A program made the translations under genes and the position numbers. A stretch of DNA of 64,000 nt, taken from NCBI RefSeq assembly GCF_900155425.1, contig NZ_LT700191.1, forward strand, positions 1,201,198-1,265,197. Direction: 5' to 3'. Positions 52,218 through 60,358 of this stretch are shown here, piece after piece; position 1 is the stretch's first letter; every line of letters starts with the position of its first letter. The notes beneath the pieces were generated by a model. That model was not told where the DNA came from. It did no database searches and was given only the letters and a program-made list of their open reading frames with translations. Origin of the DNA: Parabacteroides massiliensis. GTDB lineage: Bacteria; Bacteroidota; Bacteroidia; Bacteroidales; Tannerellaceae.

Positions 52218-52522
52218 TTCTACTTACTAATAGGCAGAATTTTGTTTCGACACACCTCCTGTCATATTCTTTTCCTGACAAAAAAATAGGGCAACCGCAC
52301 CAAAAATCATAAGGGGAACTCAATCCTTGTTTTATCTATCATAACCATCATGGGTAAAAATCAATAAGATATTATATATCAGTATTCTATCAAATTACAG
52401 ATATACTCTGATGCTGATACAAAATATATAAATAGACTCGTTTTTTCATGAATACAAGCTACTCTTTTACAAAAAACAATTTGAAAAGTTTCTTCAGGCC
52501 CGGGTAGCGGGACACGGGAGAT

Positions 52523-52567
52523 CCGGGTGTGGAAGATGTGGAGACCCGGGTGTGGAAGATGTGGAGA
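52523..52567. repeat. Two-copy 23-bp tandem repeat
   Basis: Identical 22-base copies (52523-52544 and 52546-52567, containing GTGTGGAAGATGTGGAGA) with one C between them, bordered on both sides by partial CCGG units. GC-rich inside an AT-rich gap. No gene is seen here; a minus-strand ORF across it is low complexity. Confidence 0.75.
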
Positions 52568-52773
52568 TCCGGATCTTGATGAAACCGAAACAGGGATGTA
52601 GAGCTGTTTATCTGCCTTGTCCGAGGAGGTTTTATGCACTGTTTCCGATTATAATTAGGTAGAATACCTGCTTTTTTAACACAATAGTCCCTTATGTTTG
52701 CTAATGACCATTTTGGTTCAATAGAATATAAATATCATATTATCAGCGATATAGATAAAATTATAGACTGAGA

Positions 52774-52875
52774 ACATGATAGTTGCACGATAGCAGCATG
52801 ATAGTTTAAAGCAGGAACTATCATGCTTTAAGCCGTTGAACAATAGTGCATAAAGGAAGAAAATGATAGTATGAT
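52774..52875. repeat. Dispersed CATGATAGT repeats with a 12-bp palindrome
   Basis: CATGATAGTT occurs near 52775 and 52797, its complement AACTATCATG at 52816, and ATGATAGT again near 52862. AGCATGATAGTT (52795-52806) and AACTATCATGCT (52816-52827) form a perfect 12-bp inverted repeat with a 9-base loop. Together with the tandem repeat upstream, this fills the 902-base gap before the glycan cluster. Confidence 0.65.
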
Positions 52876-52982
52876 GGTTATTTTGCGGAAAACCTTTACT
52901 GACAAAATGATATTTGATCGTGATTTTGGCGCGGTTGCCTGGACAAAAAAAAGCGATATGCTGAAAGGATAAAAAAACTTGC

Positions 52983-52990
52983 TATCTTTG
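52983..52990 (+). promoter_or_regulatory. Promoter of the glycan cluster, TATCTTTG
   Basis: Exact TAnnTTTG match, 32 bases before the ATG at 53023; no convincing -33 box. Confidence 0.6.
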
Positions 52991-53022
52991 TACGTTTGTA
53001 TTTACTAAGTAATTTGAACTGT

Positions 53023-53598
53023 ATGAGTTTCAGCGAGAAGTGTTGCCGGGTTTTTGAGCAGGCTACGAATGCGTATCATATCACTAATCATATAGATGCT
53101 ACGGTACATAATCCCTATGAGGTGAAGAGTATCGAGTTTTATCTTTATTTGAAGAATTGGATTGATGCCGTGCAGTGGCATATGGAAGATCTCATACGTG
53201 GCACTTCCATCGAACCGGTTGATGCATTGGCAATCATGCACCGTATCGACAAGTCGAATCTGGATCGTACAGACCTTGTGGAGTTAATAGACAGTTTCTT
53301 TCTCGATCAATATAAAAATGTGAAGGTGCAACCGGATGCTACCTTCAACACAGAGAGCCCGGCTTGGGCAATCGACCGCCTTTCCATCCTGATTTTGAAA
53401 ATCTATCATATGCGACAGGAAACAGAAGCATCGGATATTACATCCGAGTATAGAGCAAAATGCGAAAAGAAGCTGAAAATCCTGTTGGAACAAAAAAAAG
53501 ACCTGTCCATTGCTTTGGATCAACTGCTGGCTGATATCAAAGCAGGACGTAAACATATGAAGGTCTATAAGCAAATGAAAATGTACGATAAGAAATAA
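53023..53598 (+). CDS. DUF4254 domain-containing protein
   Basis: A 191-aa all-helical cytosolic protein. The segments YLKNWIDAVQWHMEDLIR and AIMHRIDKSNLDRTDLVELIDSFFLDQY match DUF4254, a family usually encoded at the start of Bacteroidales LPS/glycan clusters. Function unknown. I used the ATG at 53023 because the promoter element at 52983-52990 and the conserved MSFSEKC start fit it. It overlaps the next gene at TAATG, which indicates coupling. Confidence 0.82.
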   Translation: MSFSEKCCRVFEQATNAYHITNHIDATVHNPYEVKSIEFYLYLKNWIDAVQWHMEDLIRGTSIEPVDALAIMHRIDKSNLDRTDLVELIDSFFLDQYKNVKVQPDATFNTESPAWAIDRLSILILKIYHMRQETEASDITSEYRAKCEKKLKILLEQKKDLSIALDQLLADIKAGRKHMKVYKQMKMYDKK

Positions 53599-54632
53599 TG
53601 GCGAAGATATTAGTAATACGGCTCGCTGCGATTGCCGACGTGGCGATGACGCTTCCGATCATCTATTCCGCAGCCAAAGCTAATCCGCAAGATTCGTTTA
53701 CGGTGCTGACGCAGGCGTTTATGATGCCGGTATTCATGAACCGGCCGTCTAATCTGGAAGTGATAGGTATCAGCACTAAAGGGGCGGAGAAAACACTACT
53801 CGGTCTTTTGCGATTTACCTCTGCTTTGGTGAAGTTCGATTACGACATTATCTTGGACTTGCAGGATGTGATCCGGACTTGGATTATCTGCGCCGCTTTT
53901 CGGTTAAAAGGCAAACCTATCTACGTTCTGGATAAAATCAGAAAAAGATATCCTCCGCTTATGCGTAGGGAAAATAAGAAGCTGGAACCGCTGCCGACCG
54001 TTATCAAGCGGTATGCTGATGTGTTCCGTGCGGCAGGATTGGCCTATATCGAGTCTTTTACTTCTTTGTTTGAATCGCGACCTGCAGATTTGTCGAAAAT
54101 GGAAGCTATTGCCGGAGTTAAGACTGGAAAATGGTTAGGTGTCGCTCCTTTTGCCCGTTATCAGGGTAAGGTATATCCGATTGAAGAAATGGAGCAGGTT
54201 GTGGCTATTCTTTCTAAAAGAGAAGACTTGACTTTATTCCTGTTCGGAGCGAAAGGGTATGAAGAGGCGGTATTGGAAGATTGGGCTTATCGCTATCCAC
54301 GTGTAAAGAATGTGGTGGGTAAATATACGCTTGATAATGAATTGGCGTTAATTAGTCAGTTGGACCTGTTGCTTAGCATGGATTCGGCGAATATGCATTT
54401 TGCATCGTTGGTCGGGACTCGTGTGTTGTCCATATGGGGGGCAACACATATTTATACAGGTTTCTATGGCTATCGGCAACGTCCGGAGGATGTGATCGAG
54501 TTGCCGTTGCCTTGTCGTCCCTGTTCGCAATTTGGACAGAGAGAATGTTACAGAGGAGACTGGGCCTGCTTGACGCAGTTGCCGGCAGAAAAGATCGTGT
54601 CCCGTGTGCAAGCCGTCTTGGAAGAACAATAG
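53598..54632 (+). CDS. Glycosyltransferase family 9 (heptosyltransferase-like)
   Basis: A 344-aa GT-B enzyme. AKILVIRLAAIADVAMTLPII is the family start, FDYDIILDLQDVIRTW the middle, and LLLSMDSANMHFASLVGTRVLSIWGAT the C-terminal donor-binding motif. CRPCSQFGQRECYRGDWACL is a cysteine-rich tail also common in GT9. It likely adds a sugar to the LPS core. Part of the cluster driven from 52983. Confidence 0.9.
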   Translation: MAKILVIRLAAIADVAMTLPIIYSAAKANPQDSFTVLTQAFMMPVFMNRPSNLEVIGISTKGAEKTLLGLLRFTSALVKFDYDIILDLQDVIRTWIICAAFRLKGKPIYVLDKIRKRYPPLMRRENKKLEPLPTVIKRYADVFRAAGLAYIESFTSLFESRPADLSKMEAIAGVKTGKWLGVAPFARYQGKVYPIEEMEQVVAILSKREDLTLFLFGAKGYEEAVLEDWAYRYPRVKNVVGKYTLDNELALISQLDLLLSMDSANMHFASLVGTRVLSIWGATHIYTGFYGYRQRPEDVIELPLPCRPCSQFGQRECYRGDWACLTQLPAEKIVSRVQAVLEEQ

Positions 54633-54679
54633 CAGGCTGTGAATATAGATTCAGAGAGTGAAATTTAAAAAGAAGGAAA

Positions 54680-55396
54680 ATGAAGCAATTACATATCATT
54701 ACCCCGGTGAAAGATTCGATAGAGCTGACTTTACAGACAATCGAGTCGATTCTGTCATCTGATTTTACGGTTCCTTATCACTATTGTGTATATAATGACT
54801 TCAGCACGGATGAAAATACGGTGCGTCTTCGTGAAGCCTCCGAGAAGATGGGCTTCGAACTGATTAACCTGTCAGACCTGACCGATCATCCTTCTCCCAA
54901 CTATCTTCTGATCCTTCAGGCTGCACAGCAAAAAGCGATTGCTGCCGATGCCGGGCTTTTGATTGTCGAATCAGACGTGATCGTAAAGAAGCATACATTG
55001 CAGTCGTTGTTCGATGGCGCTTTGACACGTCCGGATTGTGGCATCGCTGCCGCCGTAACAGTCGATGAACAGGAAAATATCAATTATCCGTATTTATATG
55101 CCAAAGGTAAGGAGGGCAAAGTCTTTCCAGAGAAAAAGCATTTGAGTTTCTGTTGCTCCCTGCTGACCGTGTCTTTCCTGAAAGCTTTCGATTTCCATCA
55201 ACTGGATCCGGAAAAGAACTGGCACGATGTGACAATCTCGCATCGTTCTCTGGAAAAAGGATTCACAAACTACCTGTTTACAACGTTGACCGTATGGCAT
55301 CGTCCGCACGGCAGCCGTCCCTGGAAACAACTTAAATATACGAATCCCTTGAAGTATTACTGGTTGAAGTTTACAAAAGGGCTCGATAAAATCTGA
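54680..55396 (+). CDS. Glycosyltransferase family 2-like protein
   Basis: A 238-aa GT-A-fold protein. HIITPVKDSIELTLQTIESIL is the beta-alpha-beta donor start, YHYCVYNDFSTDEN carries the first conserved Asp, and LLIVESDVIVKKHTLQ contains a DxD-like ESDV. Shorter than most GT2 enzymes and with no membrane segment. In the glycan cluster; donor and acceptor unknown. Confidence 0.82.
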   Translation: MKQLHIITPVKDSIELTLQTIESILSSDFTVPYHYCVYNDFSTDENTVRLREASEKMGFELINLSDLTDHPSPNYLLILQAAQQKAIAADAGLLIVESDVIVKKHTLQSLFDGALTRPDCGIAAAVTVDEQENINYPYLYAKGKEGKVFPEKKHLSFCCSLLTVSFLKAFDFHQLDPEKNWHDVTISHRSLEKGFTNYLFTTLTVWHRPHGSRPWKQLKYTNPLKYYWLKFTKGLDKI

Positions 55397-55404
55397 TTGG
55401 CTTT

Positions 55405-56871
55405 ATGGAAAATTCGCCGTTGGTTTCGGTTATCGTACCCGTGTATAACATGGAGCAGTATCTGGGTGAAACGCTTGATTCGGTATTAGCTTCGGATTAT
55501 CCGTCCTTTGAAGTGGTCGTTATGGACGACGGCTCAAAAGATGCTTCGTTGGAAATTGCAAAAGAGTATGCCCGGAAAGATCCACGGGTAAAAGTCCACA
55601 CTCAACCGAACGCCGGAGCTTGTGCTGCCCGCAACCATGCAATAGCATTGGCGGAAGGGGAGTTGATTCTTCCGGTTGATGCGGACAATACTATTACTCC
55701 GGATTTTATCCGTAAGGCTGTTGAAATAATTATACAGGATGAAGATATAAAAGTCGTGAGTCCGCGTGCCGACTTTTTTGGTGATCGTTCCGGAGAATGG
55801 GTTTTACCTCCTTTTTCCTTAAACCTATTGGCACGGAAGAATATCATGGATACTTGTGCTTTATACAGGAAGTCGGATTGGAAACGGGTAAATGGATATT
55901 GTGAGGAAATTATAGCCCGTGAGGACTGGGAGTTTTGGATATCGGTATTGAAGGATGGTGGTAAGGTGGTAAAGCTTCCAGACATATCTTTACACTACCG
56001 GATAAGAAACAGTTCTAAACGTGTAACGGATCGTTCACTGAAAAAACATGTGATAGACATCTTGAATAAACGTCATCCTGAGTTTTTCGAGCGGGAATTG
56101 GGCGGCCCTCTAAGGTATAGGAGGACTTGGTCGAAGTTGATAAATAAAATATATCGAATATTCCATCCCCGTGTCGTATTTGTAAATGAAGTGTATGCAG
56201 ACTTTTTCTCTTTTATAAAAGTTCTTCCTGTCTATTTCAAGAATGGTGAAGGAAGGGTTATTTATAAAGGACGTAATGAATTGCGTGAGTTCAGATATAA
56301 AGGGGTGGATTTGGTAGTAAAATCTTTCCGTAAGCCGAATTTGATTAATCGGATCGTTTATGGTTTGTTTCGTTCTTCCAAAGCGCAACGTTCGTATGAA
56401 TATGCAAAAATGCTGTTACAATCAGGAATTGGAACACCTCAGCCGGTAGGTTATTATACCGAACGGTCTGGGTTGTTGTTCACACATAGCTATTATGTCA
56501 GTTTAAAATCCGAATGCCCATATACCTATTATGATTTAATGAAAACCGATTTCCCTGGTCAGGAACAAATACTTCGTGCGATTGCCCGCACGACGGCTGC
56601 CATGCATGAACATGGTTATTTACATAAGGATTATTCTCGTGGAAATATACTGTTTAAGGAAACGGATGGAGGTGTGAAAGTCGAAATCATTGATTTAAAC
56701 CGGATTCGTTTCATGGAGATTGGGATGGAGGCCGGTTGCAAAAACTTTGAACGCTTGCCGGGTACACAGGAAATGTTTGCTGTCCTTGCGGATGAATATG
56801 CGAAAGCGAGAGGGTTCGATTTTTGTAAATGCTTTCAATTAATGAGGCTGTATGCAGGAATAGAAGAATAA
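55405..56871 (+). CDS. Fusion of a GT2 glycosyltransferase and a Kdo/LPS-kinase-like domain
   Basis: A 488-aa cytosolic protein with two enzyme domains. Residues 1 to about 220 are a GT-A transferase (VSVIVPVYNMEQYLGETLDS, VVVMDDGSKDAS, LILPVDADNTITPDFI). Residues about 280-488 are a protein-kinase-fold domain of the InaA/WaaP type: LVVKSFRKPN (ATP lysine), HGYLHKDYSRGNIL (catalytic loop, about 402-415) and IIDLNRIRF (metal-binding Asp). The likely role is to add a sugar and phosphorylate a core residue on the same substrate. It starts eight bases after the preceding transferase gene. Confidence 0.85.
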   Translation: MENSPLVSVIVPVYNMEQYLGETLDSVLASDYPSFEVVVMDDGSKDASLEIAKEYARKDPRVKVHTQPNAGACAARNHAIALAEGELILPVDADNTITPDFIRKAVEIIIQDEDIKVVSPRADFFGDRSGEWVLPPFSLNLLARKNIMDTCALYRKSDWKRVNGYCEEIIAREDWEFWISVLKDGGKVVKLPDISLHYRIRNSSKRVTDRSLKKHVIDILNKRHPEFFERELGGPLRYRRTWSKLINKIYRIFHPRVVFVNEVYADFFSFIKVLPVYFKNGEGRVIYKGRNELREFRYKGVDLVVKSFRKPNLINRIVYGLFRSSKAQRSYEYAKMLLQSGIGTPQPVGYYTERSGLLFTHSYYVSLKSECPYTYYDLMKTDFPGQEQILRAIARTTAAMHEHGYLHKDYSRGNILFKETDGGVKVEIIDLNRIRFMEIGMEAGCKNFERLPGTQEMFAVLADEYAKARGFDFCKCFQLMRLYAGIEE

Positions 56872-56927
56872 AAAGAGTTTGAAGAATAATACACGGTTAT
56901 AGTGTTAACTAAAAAGAGAGTGATGTT

Positions 56928-57629
56928 ATGGTACCTAAAATAATCCATTTGTGTTGGTTTAGTGATGATCCTTATCCAGTAGAGATAAAGATATGTTTGA
57001 AAAGTTGGGAACGTGTGTTGCCGGACTATAAGGTTAGGATTTGGAATTATGCAGACGCTCAATCTATCGGTTGCCGGTTTATAGATGAAGCGTTGGCAGC
57101 TAAGAAGTGGGCTTTTGCTGCGGATGTAGTTCGTTTCTATGCTATCTATAAAGAAGGAGGCGTCTATATGGATAGTGACATATTGGTTGAGAAACGTTTT
57201 GATTCATTCATTCCTGAAAAAGGTTTTGTCTCTTTTAATGAATATGCTGGAGAGGAGATTCGTCTGCAGGCTGCATTTCTAATAGGTGAAAAGGGAAATC
57301 AATATTGCAAGGATATGTTTGATTATTATAATCAACGCCCTTTTCTTTTGCCGGATGGTTCTTTTGATCTAAAAATTTCTCCTGTGATAATGGTTGAGAT
57401 TGCCAGAAAAAAAGGATATAAGGCCGAAGATACAGAACAACATTTGGAAGATAATATCGTTATTTATCCAGGTTATAATGTTTCTCCGTGTAAGAAAATG
57501 AGATTTTCTGAAGCCTTCGCACATCATCAGGTATATGGTAGTTGGAGGAAACATAAATTGGGAAGAAAGATAGAACGTTTATTGAAGCATATCATTGTTT
57601 TGGTTCGTTTTTCATTGTTTAAACGATAA
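56928..57629 (+). CDS. GT32-type glycosyltransferase (capsular polysaccharide synthesis-like)
   Basis: A 233-aa transferase. MVPKIIHLCWFSDDPYP and WAFAADVVRFYAIYKEGGVYMDSDILV (split across the DxD motif at about 82-84) are diagnostic of GT32/OCH1-like enzymes. FEAFAHHQVYGSWRKH-like C terminus (here EAFAHHQVYGSW) closes the domain. The gene follows the kinase fusion by 56 bases. Sugar unknown. Confidence 0.88.
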   Translation: MVPKIIHLCWFSDDPYPVEIKICLKSWERVLPDYKVRIWNYADAQSIGCRFIDEALAAKKWAFAADVVRFYAIYKEGGVYMDSDILVEKRFDSFIPEKGFVSFNEYAGEEIRLQAAFLIGEKGNQYCKDMFDYYNQRPFLLPDGSFDLKISPVIMVEIARKKGYKAEDTEQHLEDNIVIYPGYNVSPCKKMRFSEAFAHHQVYGSWRKHKLGRKIERLLKHIIVLVRFSLFKR

Positions 57630-57639
57630 TGGATTAGTT

Positions 57640-58929
57640 ATGGAAAATATAAAACTTGCCGTTATCGGCCTCGGATATGTCGGTTTGCCGTTGGCGCGGT
57701 TGTTTGCTACGCGTTATCCGGTGGTCGGGTATGATGTGAAGCGGGAGCGGGTGGCTGCCTTGATGGAAGGGCGGGACGCGACGCAGGAGGTATCGGACGA
57801 ATTGTTGAAGTCCGTGCTGCTACCCCGGTTGCCGGAGGAAGGTGAGGCGGGATTGTTCTGTACGTCCAATGCGGAACAGCTCCGCGGATGCAATTACTAT
57901 ATTGTGGCGGTCCCTACACCGGTCGACTTACATCATAGCCCTGACCTGACTCCTCTTTATTCGGCCAGCGAAACGGTGGGAAAGGTCCTGAGCAGAGGCG
58001 ATATCGTAATCTATGAATCGACTGTCTGCCCCGGAATAACGGAAGAAGAATGTGTCCCTATATTGGAGAGAACATCCGGGTTGGTTTTCAACCGCGATTT
58101 CTTTGCCGGATATTCGCCGGAGCGTATTAATCCGGGAGACAAGGAGCATACAGTGGAGAAGATCATGAAAGTGACATCTGGCTCCACACCCGAAGCCGCG
58201 GAGAAGGTCGACGCCCTGTACCGGTCGGTCATCCAGGCGGGAACCTTTCCTGTTTCCAGTATCAAAGTGGCAGAGGCAGCCAAAGTGATCGAAAACTCCC
58301 AGCGCGATATCAACATCGCTTTTATGAACGAACTGTCGAAGATCTTCCATCTGATCGGTATCGATACGAACGAAGTGCTGGCGGCGGCCGGGACGAAATG
58401 GAACTTTCTGCCTTTCAAGCCCGGCCTGGTCGGAGGACATTGCATAGGAGTCGATCCTTACTACCTGATCCGTAAGGCTGAGGATTACGGTTTCCATCCG
58501 GGACTGATCCTGTACGGACGCCGTATCAACGATACGATGGGCGAATACATCGCCGGTCGCGTCGTGAAGTGCATGATCAAAAAAGATGTTCCGGTGCGGA
58601 ATGCGGAAGCGTTGGTCTTAGGTTTTACCTTCAAGGAAAACTGCCCCGATGTGCGCAACTCCAAAGTCGGCGACGTTGTCCGCTACCTCGGAGATTACGG
58701 CATCAACGTGACGATCTACGATCCTTGGGCACGTCCGGAAGACGTACGGCGCGAATATGGCTTGGAAGTCCTGTCCGCACTGCCGGACAAGAAGTTCGAT
58801 GTTGTCGTCTTGGCGGTTGCCCATACCGATTTCCTGTCCCTTGACATTCCGGCGCTGGCGAAGGAGCACAGCGTAGTGTATGATGTGAAAGGCTGTCTGG
58901 ATCCGGCTTGGGTCGATGATCGCCTGTAA
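57640..58929 (+). CDS. Nucleotide sugar dehydrogenase (UDP-HexNAc 6-dehydrogenase-like)
   Basis: A 429-aa NAD-dependent enzyme oxidising C6 of a UDP-sugar to the uronate. AVIGLGYVGLPLA is the Rossmann loop, IYESTVCPGITEE and FAGYSPERINPGDKEHT are typical of the WecC/WbpO/TviB branch, and the catalytic cysteine is C268 in LVGGHCIGVDPYYL. The C-terminal domain ends in VYDVKGCLD. It provides a HexNAc-uronate for the surface polymer. The start at 57640 lies 11 bases after the GT32 stop. It converges on the RNase H gene with one base between stops. Confidence 0.92.
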   Translation: MENIKLAVIGLGYVGLPLARLFATRYPVVGYDVKRERVAALMEGRDATQEVSDELLKSVLLPRLPEEGEAGLFCTSNAEQLRGCNYYIVAVPTPVDLHHSPDLTPLYSASETVGKVLSRGDIVIYESTVCPGITEEECVPILERTSGLVFNRDFFAGYSPERINPGDKEHTVEKIMKVTSGSTPEAAEKVDALYRSVIQAGTFPVSSIKVAEAAKVIENSQRDINIAFMNELSKIFHLIGIDTNEVLAAAGTKWNFLPFKPGLVGGHCIGVDPYYLIRKAEDYGFHPGLILYGRRINDTMGEYIAGRVVKCMIKKDVPVRNAEALVLGFTFKENCPDVRNSKVGDVVRYLGDYGINVTIYDPWARPEDVRREYGLEVLSALPDKKFDVVVLAVAHTDFLSLDIPALAKEHSVVYDVKGCLDPAWVDDRL

Positions 58930-58930
58930 G

Positions 58931-59569
58931 TTATTTTCGTCCGAAATCCGCCGGGATCTCTCCCCATTCCGTAGTTTCCCATTTCAGGATAGGAGTCGTA
59001 TATGTATTGGTTTTAAGCCACTTTTCCGCCCGTTCGATCAGGTCGAAGATCGGTTCATTCTCCGGTACGCGTTCCAAGAGTGTCTTGCATTTCTTCTTCT
59101 TTACCCAGCCGATGGCGTTCCGACTATCCGAATAGATCGGGAGGCTGCTTCCTTTTTGCTTCAACAAGGCAAGCCCGTGCACCAGAGCCAGAAACTCACC
59201 GATATTGTTCGTCCCTTTCTTTAACGGCCCAATCCGGAAGATTTCCTGCATGGTCGGCGGATAAACCCCCCGGTATTCCATGTCTCCCGGATTCCCGCTA
59301 CAGGCAGCATCCACACAAAGGCTTTCCCATATCGGTTTCCCGATCGGAGCTTTCGGGGCCAGGCTTGCAGCTGCTTTGGAGGAAGATACTGTTTTCAGAT
59401 AATGCTCATATCCTTTCTCAAAAGCCTGCGTTGCCTCCTCTTCGGTTTCGAACGACTTATATTTAGCCCCGTCCTGTCCGTCCACCTGTGCTTTGCATTC
59501 GTTCCAGTTGTCATACACACCCGGAGTGATGCCTTTCCACACTACATAATATTTCTTTGTTTTTGCCAT
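58931..59569 (-). CDS. Ribonuclease HI with N-terminal viroplasmin-like domain
   Basis: A 212-aa enzyme degrading the RNA strand of RNA-DNA hybrids. The N-terminal 50 residues (KKYYVVWKGITPGVYDNWNECKAQVDG ... KSFETEEEATQAF) form the hybrid-binding domain seen in eukaryote-like RNase H1. The catalytic domain shows Asp in LCVDAACSGNPGD, Glu in NNIGEFLALVHGL and Asp in IYSDSRNAIGWVKKK. I used the ATG at 59569 (MAKTKKYYVVW). No obvious promoter except within the conserved intergenic element. Confidence 0.9.
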   Translation of the reverse strand: MAKTKKYYVVWKGITPGVYDNWNECKAQVDGQDGAKYKSFETEEEATQAFEKGYEHYLKTVSSSKAAASLAPKAPIGKPIWESLCVDAACSGNPGDMEYRGVYPPTMQEIFRIGPLKKGTNNIGEFLALVHGLALLKQKGSSLPIYSDSRNAIGWVKKKKCKTLLERVPENEPIFDLIERAEKWLKTNTYTTPILKWETTEWGEIPADFGRK

Positions 59570-59603
59570 TGTCTCTCCTGTTTTTCTATGTATCAAAATG
59601 TCA

Positions 59604-59667
59604 CCACTACCCCATCCAAATCGGATTACTACCCCATGTTTTGGGAATTACACTAACGGGTAATATT
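59604..59667. promoter_or_regulatory. Conserved 64-bp intergenic element, copy B
   Basis: Aligns without gaps to 29527-29590 (47/64 identical). It holds CTACCCCAT twice, at 22-bp spacing, in the same orientation and ends in CGGGTAATATT. It lies between the divergent RNase H and shikimate kinase genes. Confidence 0.7.
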
Positions 59668-59718
59668 AATTAACATTTCTTCGTGCTAACGGAATTGCCG
59701 TTTTTGCTGACAAAAGTA

Positions 59719-59726
59719 TACATTTG
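59719..59726 (+). promoter_or_regulatory. aroK promoter, TACATTTG
   Basis: Exact TAnnTTTG. With a start about 7 bases downstream, the leader before the ATG at 59742 would be only about 10 bases, or 16 to 59748. It argues against the TTG start at 59724. Confidence 0.7.
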
Positions 59727-59741
59727 CAGGAAACAATCATC

Positions 59742-60269
59742 ATGAATATGAAGCGTATATTTCTGATTGGATATATGGGAGCTGGAAAAACGACTGTAGG
59801 GAAGGAGTTGTCCCGGTTGTTGGAGCTCTCGTTTATCGATTTGGATCATTATATAGAAGGCCGTTACCATAAAACCGTCAGCCAGCTTTTTGCCGAGAAA
59901 GGAGAAGAAGCGTTTCGGGATATCGAGCGGAGGATGCTCCGCGAAGTCGCTGCTTTTGAAGATGTCCTGGTTTCGACCGGCGGTGGCGCTCCCTGTTTTT
60001 TTGATAACATGGAGTTTATGAACGAGGCCGGACAAACCGTTTACCTGAAGGTTTCGGTCGAGGAATTGGCCAAGCGCCTGGAACTCTGCAAATCCACCCG
60101 CCCGGTGTTGAAAGGTCGTTCGGGCGACGAACTGAAATCCTTCATCGCCGAAAGTTTGGAGAAAAGGGAACCTTTCTATTCGAAAGCGACAATCGTGTTT
60201 GATGCGGAAGAGATGATGACCGATCAGGACGTACATAAAATATCACGAGAACTGGCAACACGATTATAG
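59742..60269 (+). CDS. aroK: Shikimate kinase
   Basis: Cytosolic enzyme of the chorismate pathway phosphorylating shikimate. The P-loop is GYMGAGKTTVG, the shikimate-binding DLDHYIE and FRDIERRMLREV follow, and GGGAPCFF is the Walker B-like glycine motif. The lid arginine is in RPVLKGRSGDEL. About 175 aa, normal. ATG codons at 59742 and 59748 are both possible; the promoter at 59719-59726 excludes the upstream TTG. Confidence 0.95.
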   Translation: MNMKRIFLIGYMGAGKTTVGKELSRLLELSFIDLDHYIEGRYHKTVSQLFAEKGEEAFRDIERRMLREVAAFEDVLVSTGGGAPCFFDNMEFMNEAGQTVYLKVSVEELAKRLELCKSTRPVLKGRSGDELKSFIAESLEKREPFYSKATIVFDAEEMMTDQDVHKISRELATRL

Positions 60270-60270
60270 A

Positions 60271-60348
60271 GTTGAGAATTGAAAGTTAAGAGTTGAAAGT
60301 GAAAACTGGCACAACCTTAACTTTCAACTCTTAACTTTCAACTTTCAA
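60271..60348. repeat. Heptamer array forming a perfect 22-bp inverted repeat
   Basis: Left units (GTTGAGA, ATTGAAA, GTTAAGA, GTTGAAA) and right units (AACTTTC, AACTCTT, AACTTTC, AACTTTC). Arms 60279-60300 and 60320-60341 are exact complements around a 19-base loop. It sits between the aroK stop and the ald ATG, 17 bases from the latter, and could form a stem that limits read-through or ald translation. Confidence 0.75.
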
Positions 60349-60358
60349 CTATTAAATT

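Noticed and set aside
52379-52639. 86-aa minus-strand ORF in the gap before the glycan cluster
   Set aside because: Its middle is the translated tandem repeat (HLPHPGLHIFH); no promoter and no family resemblance.
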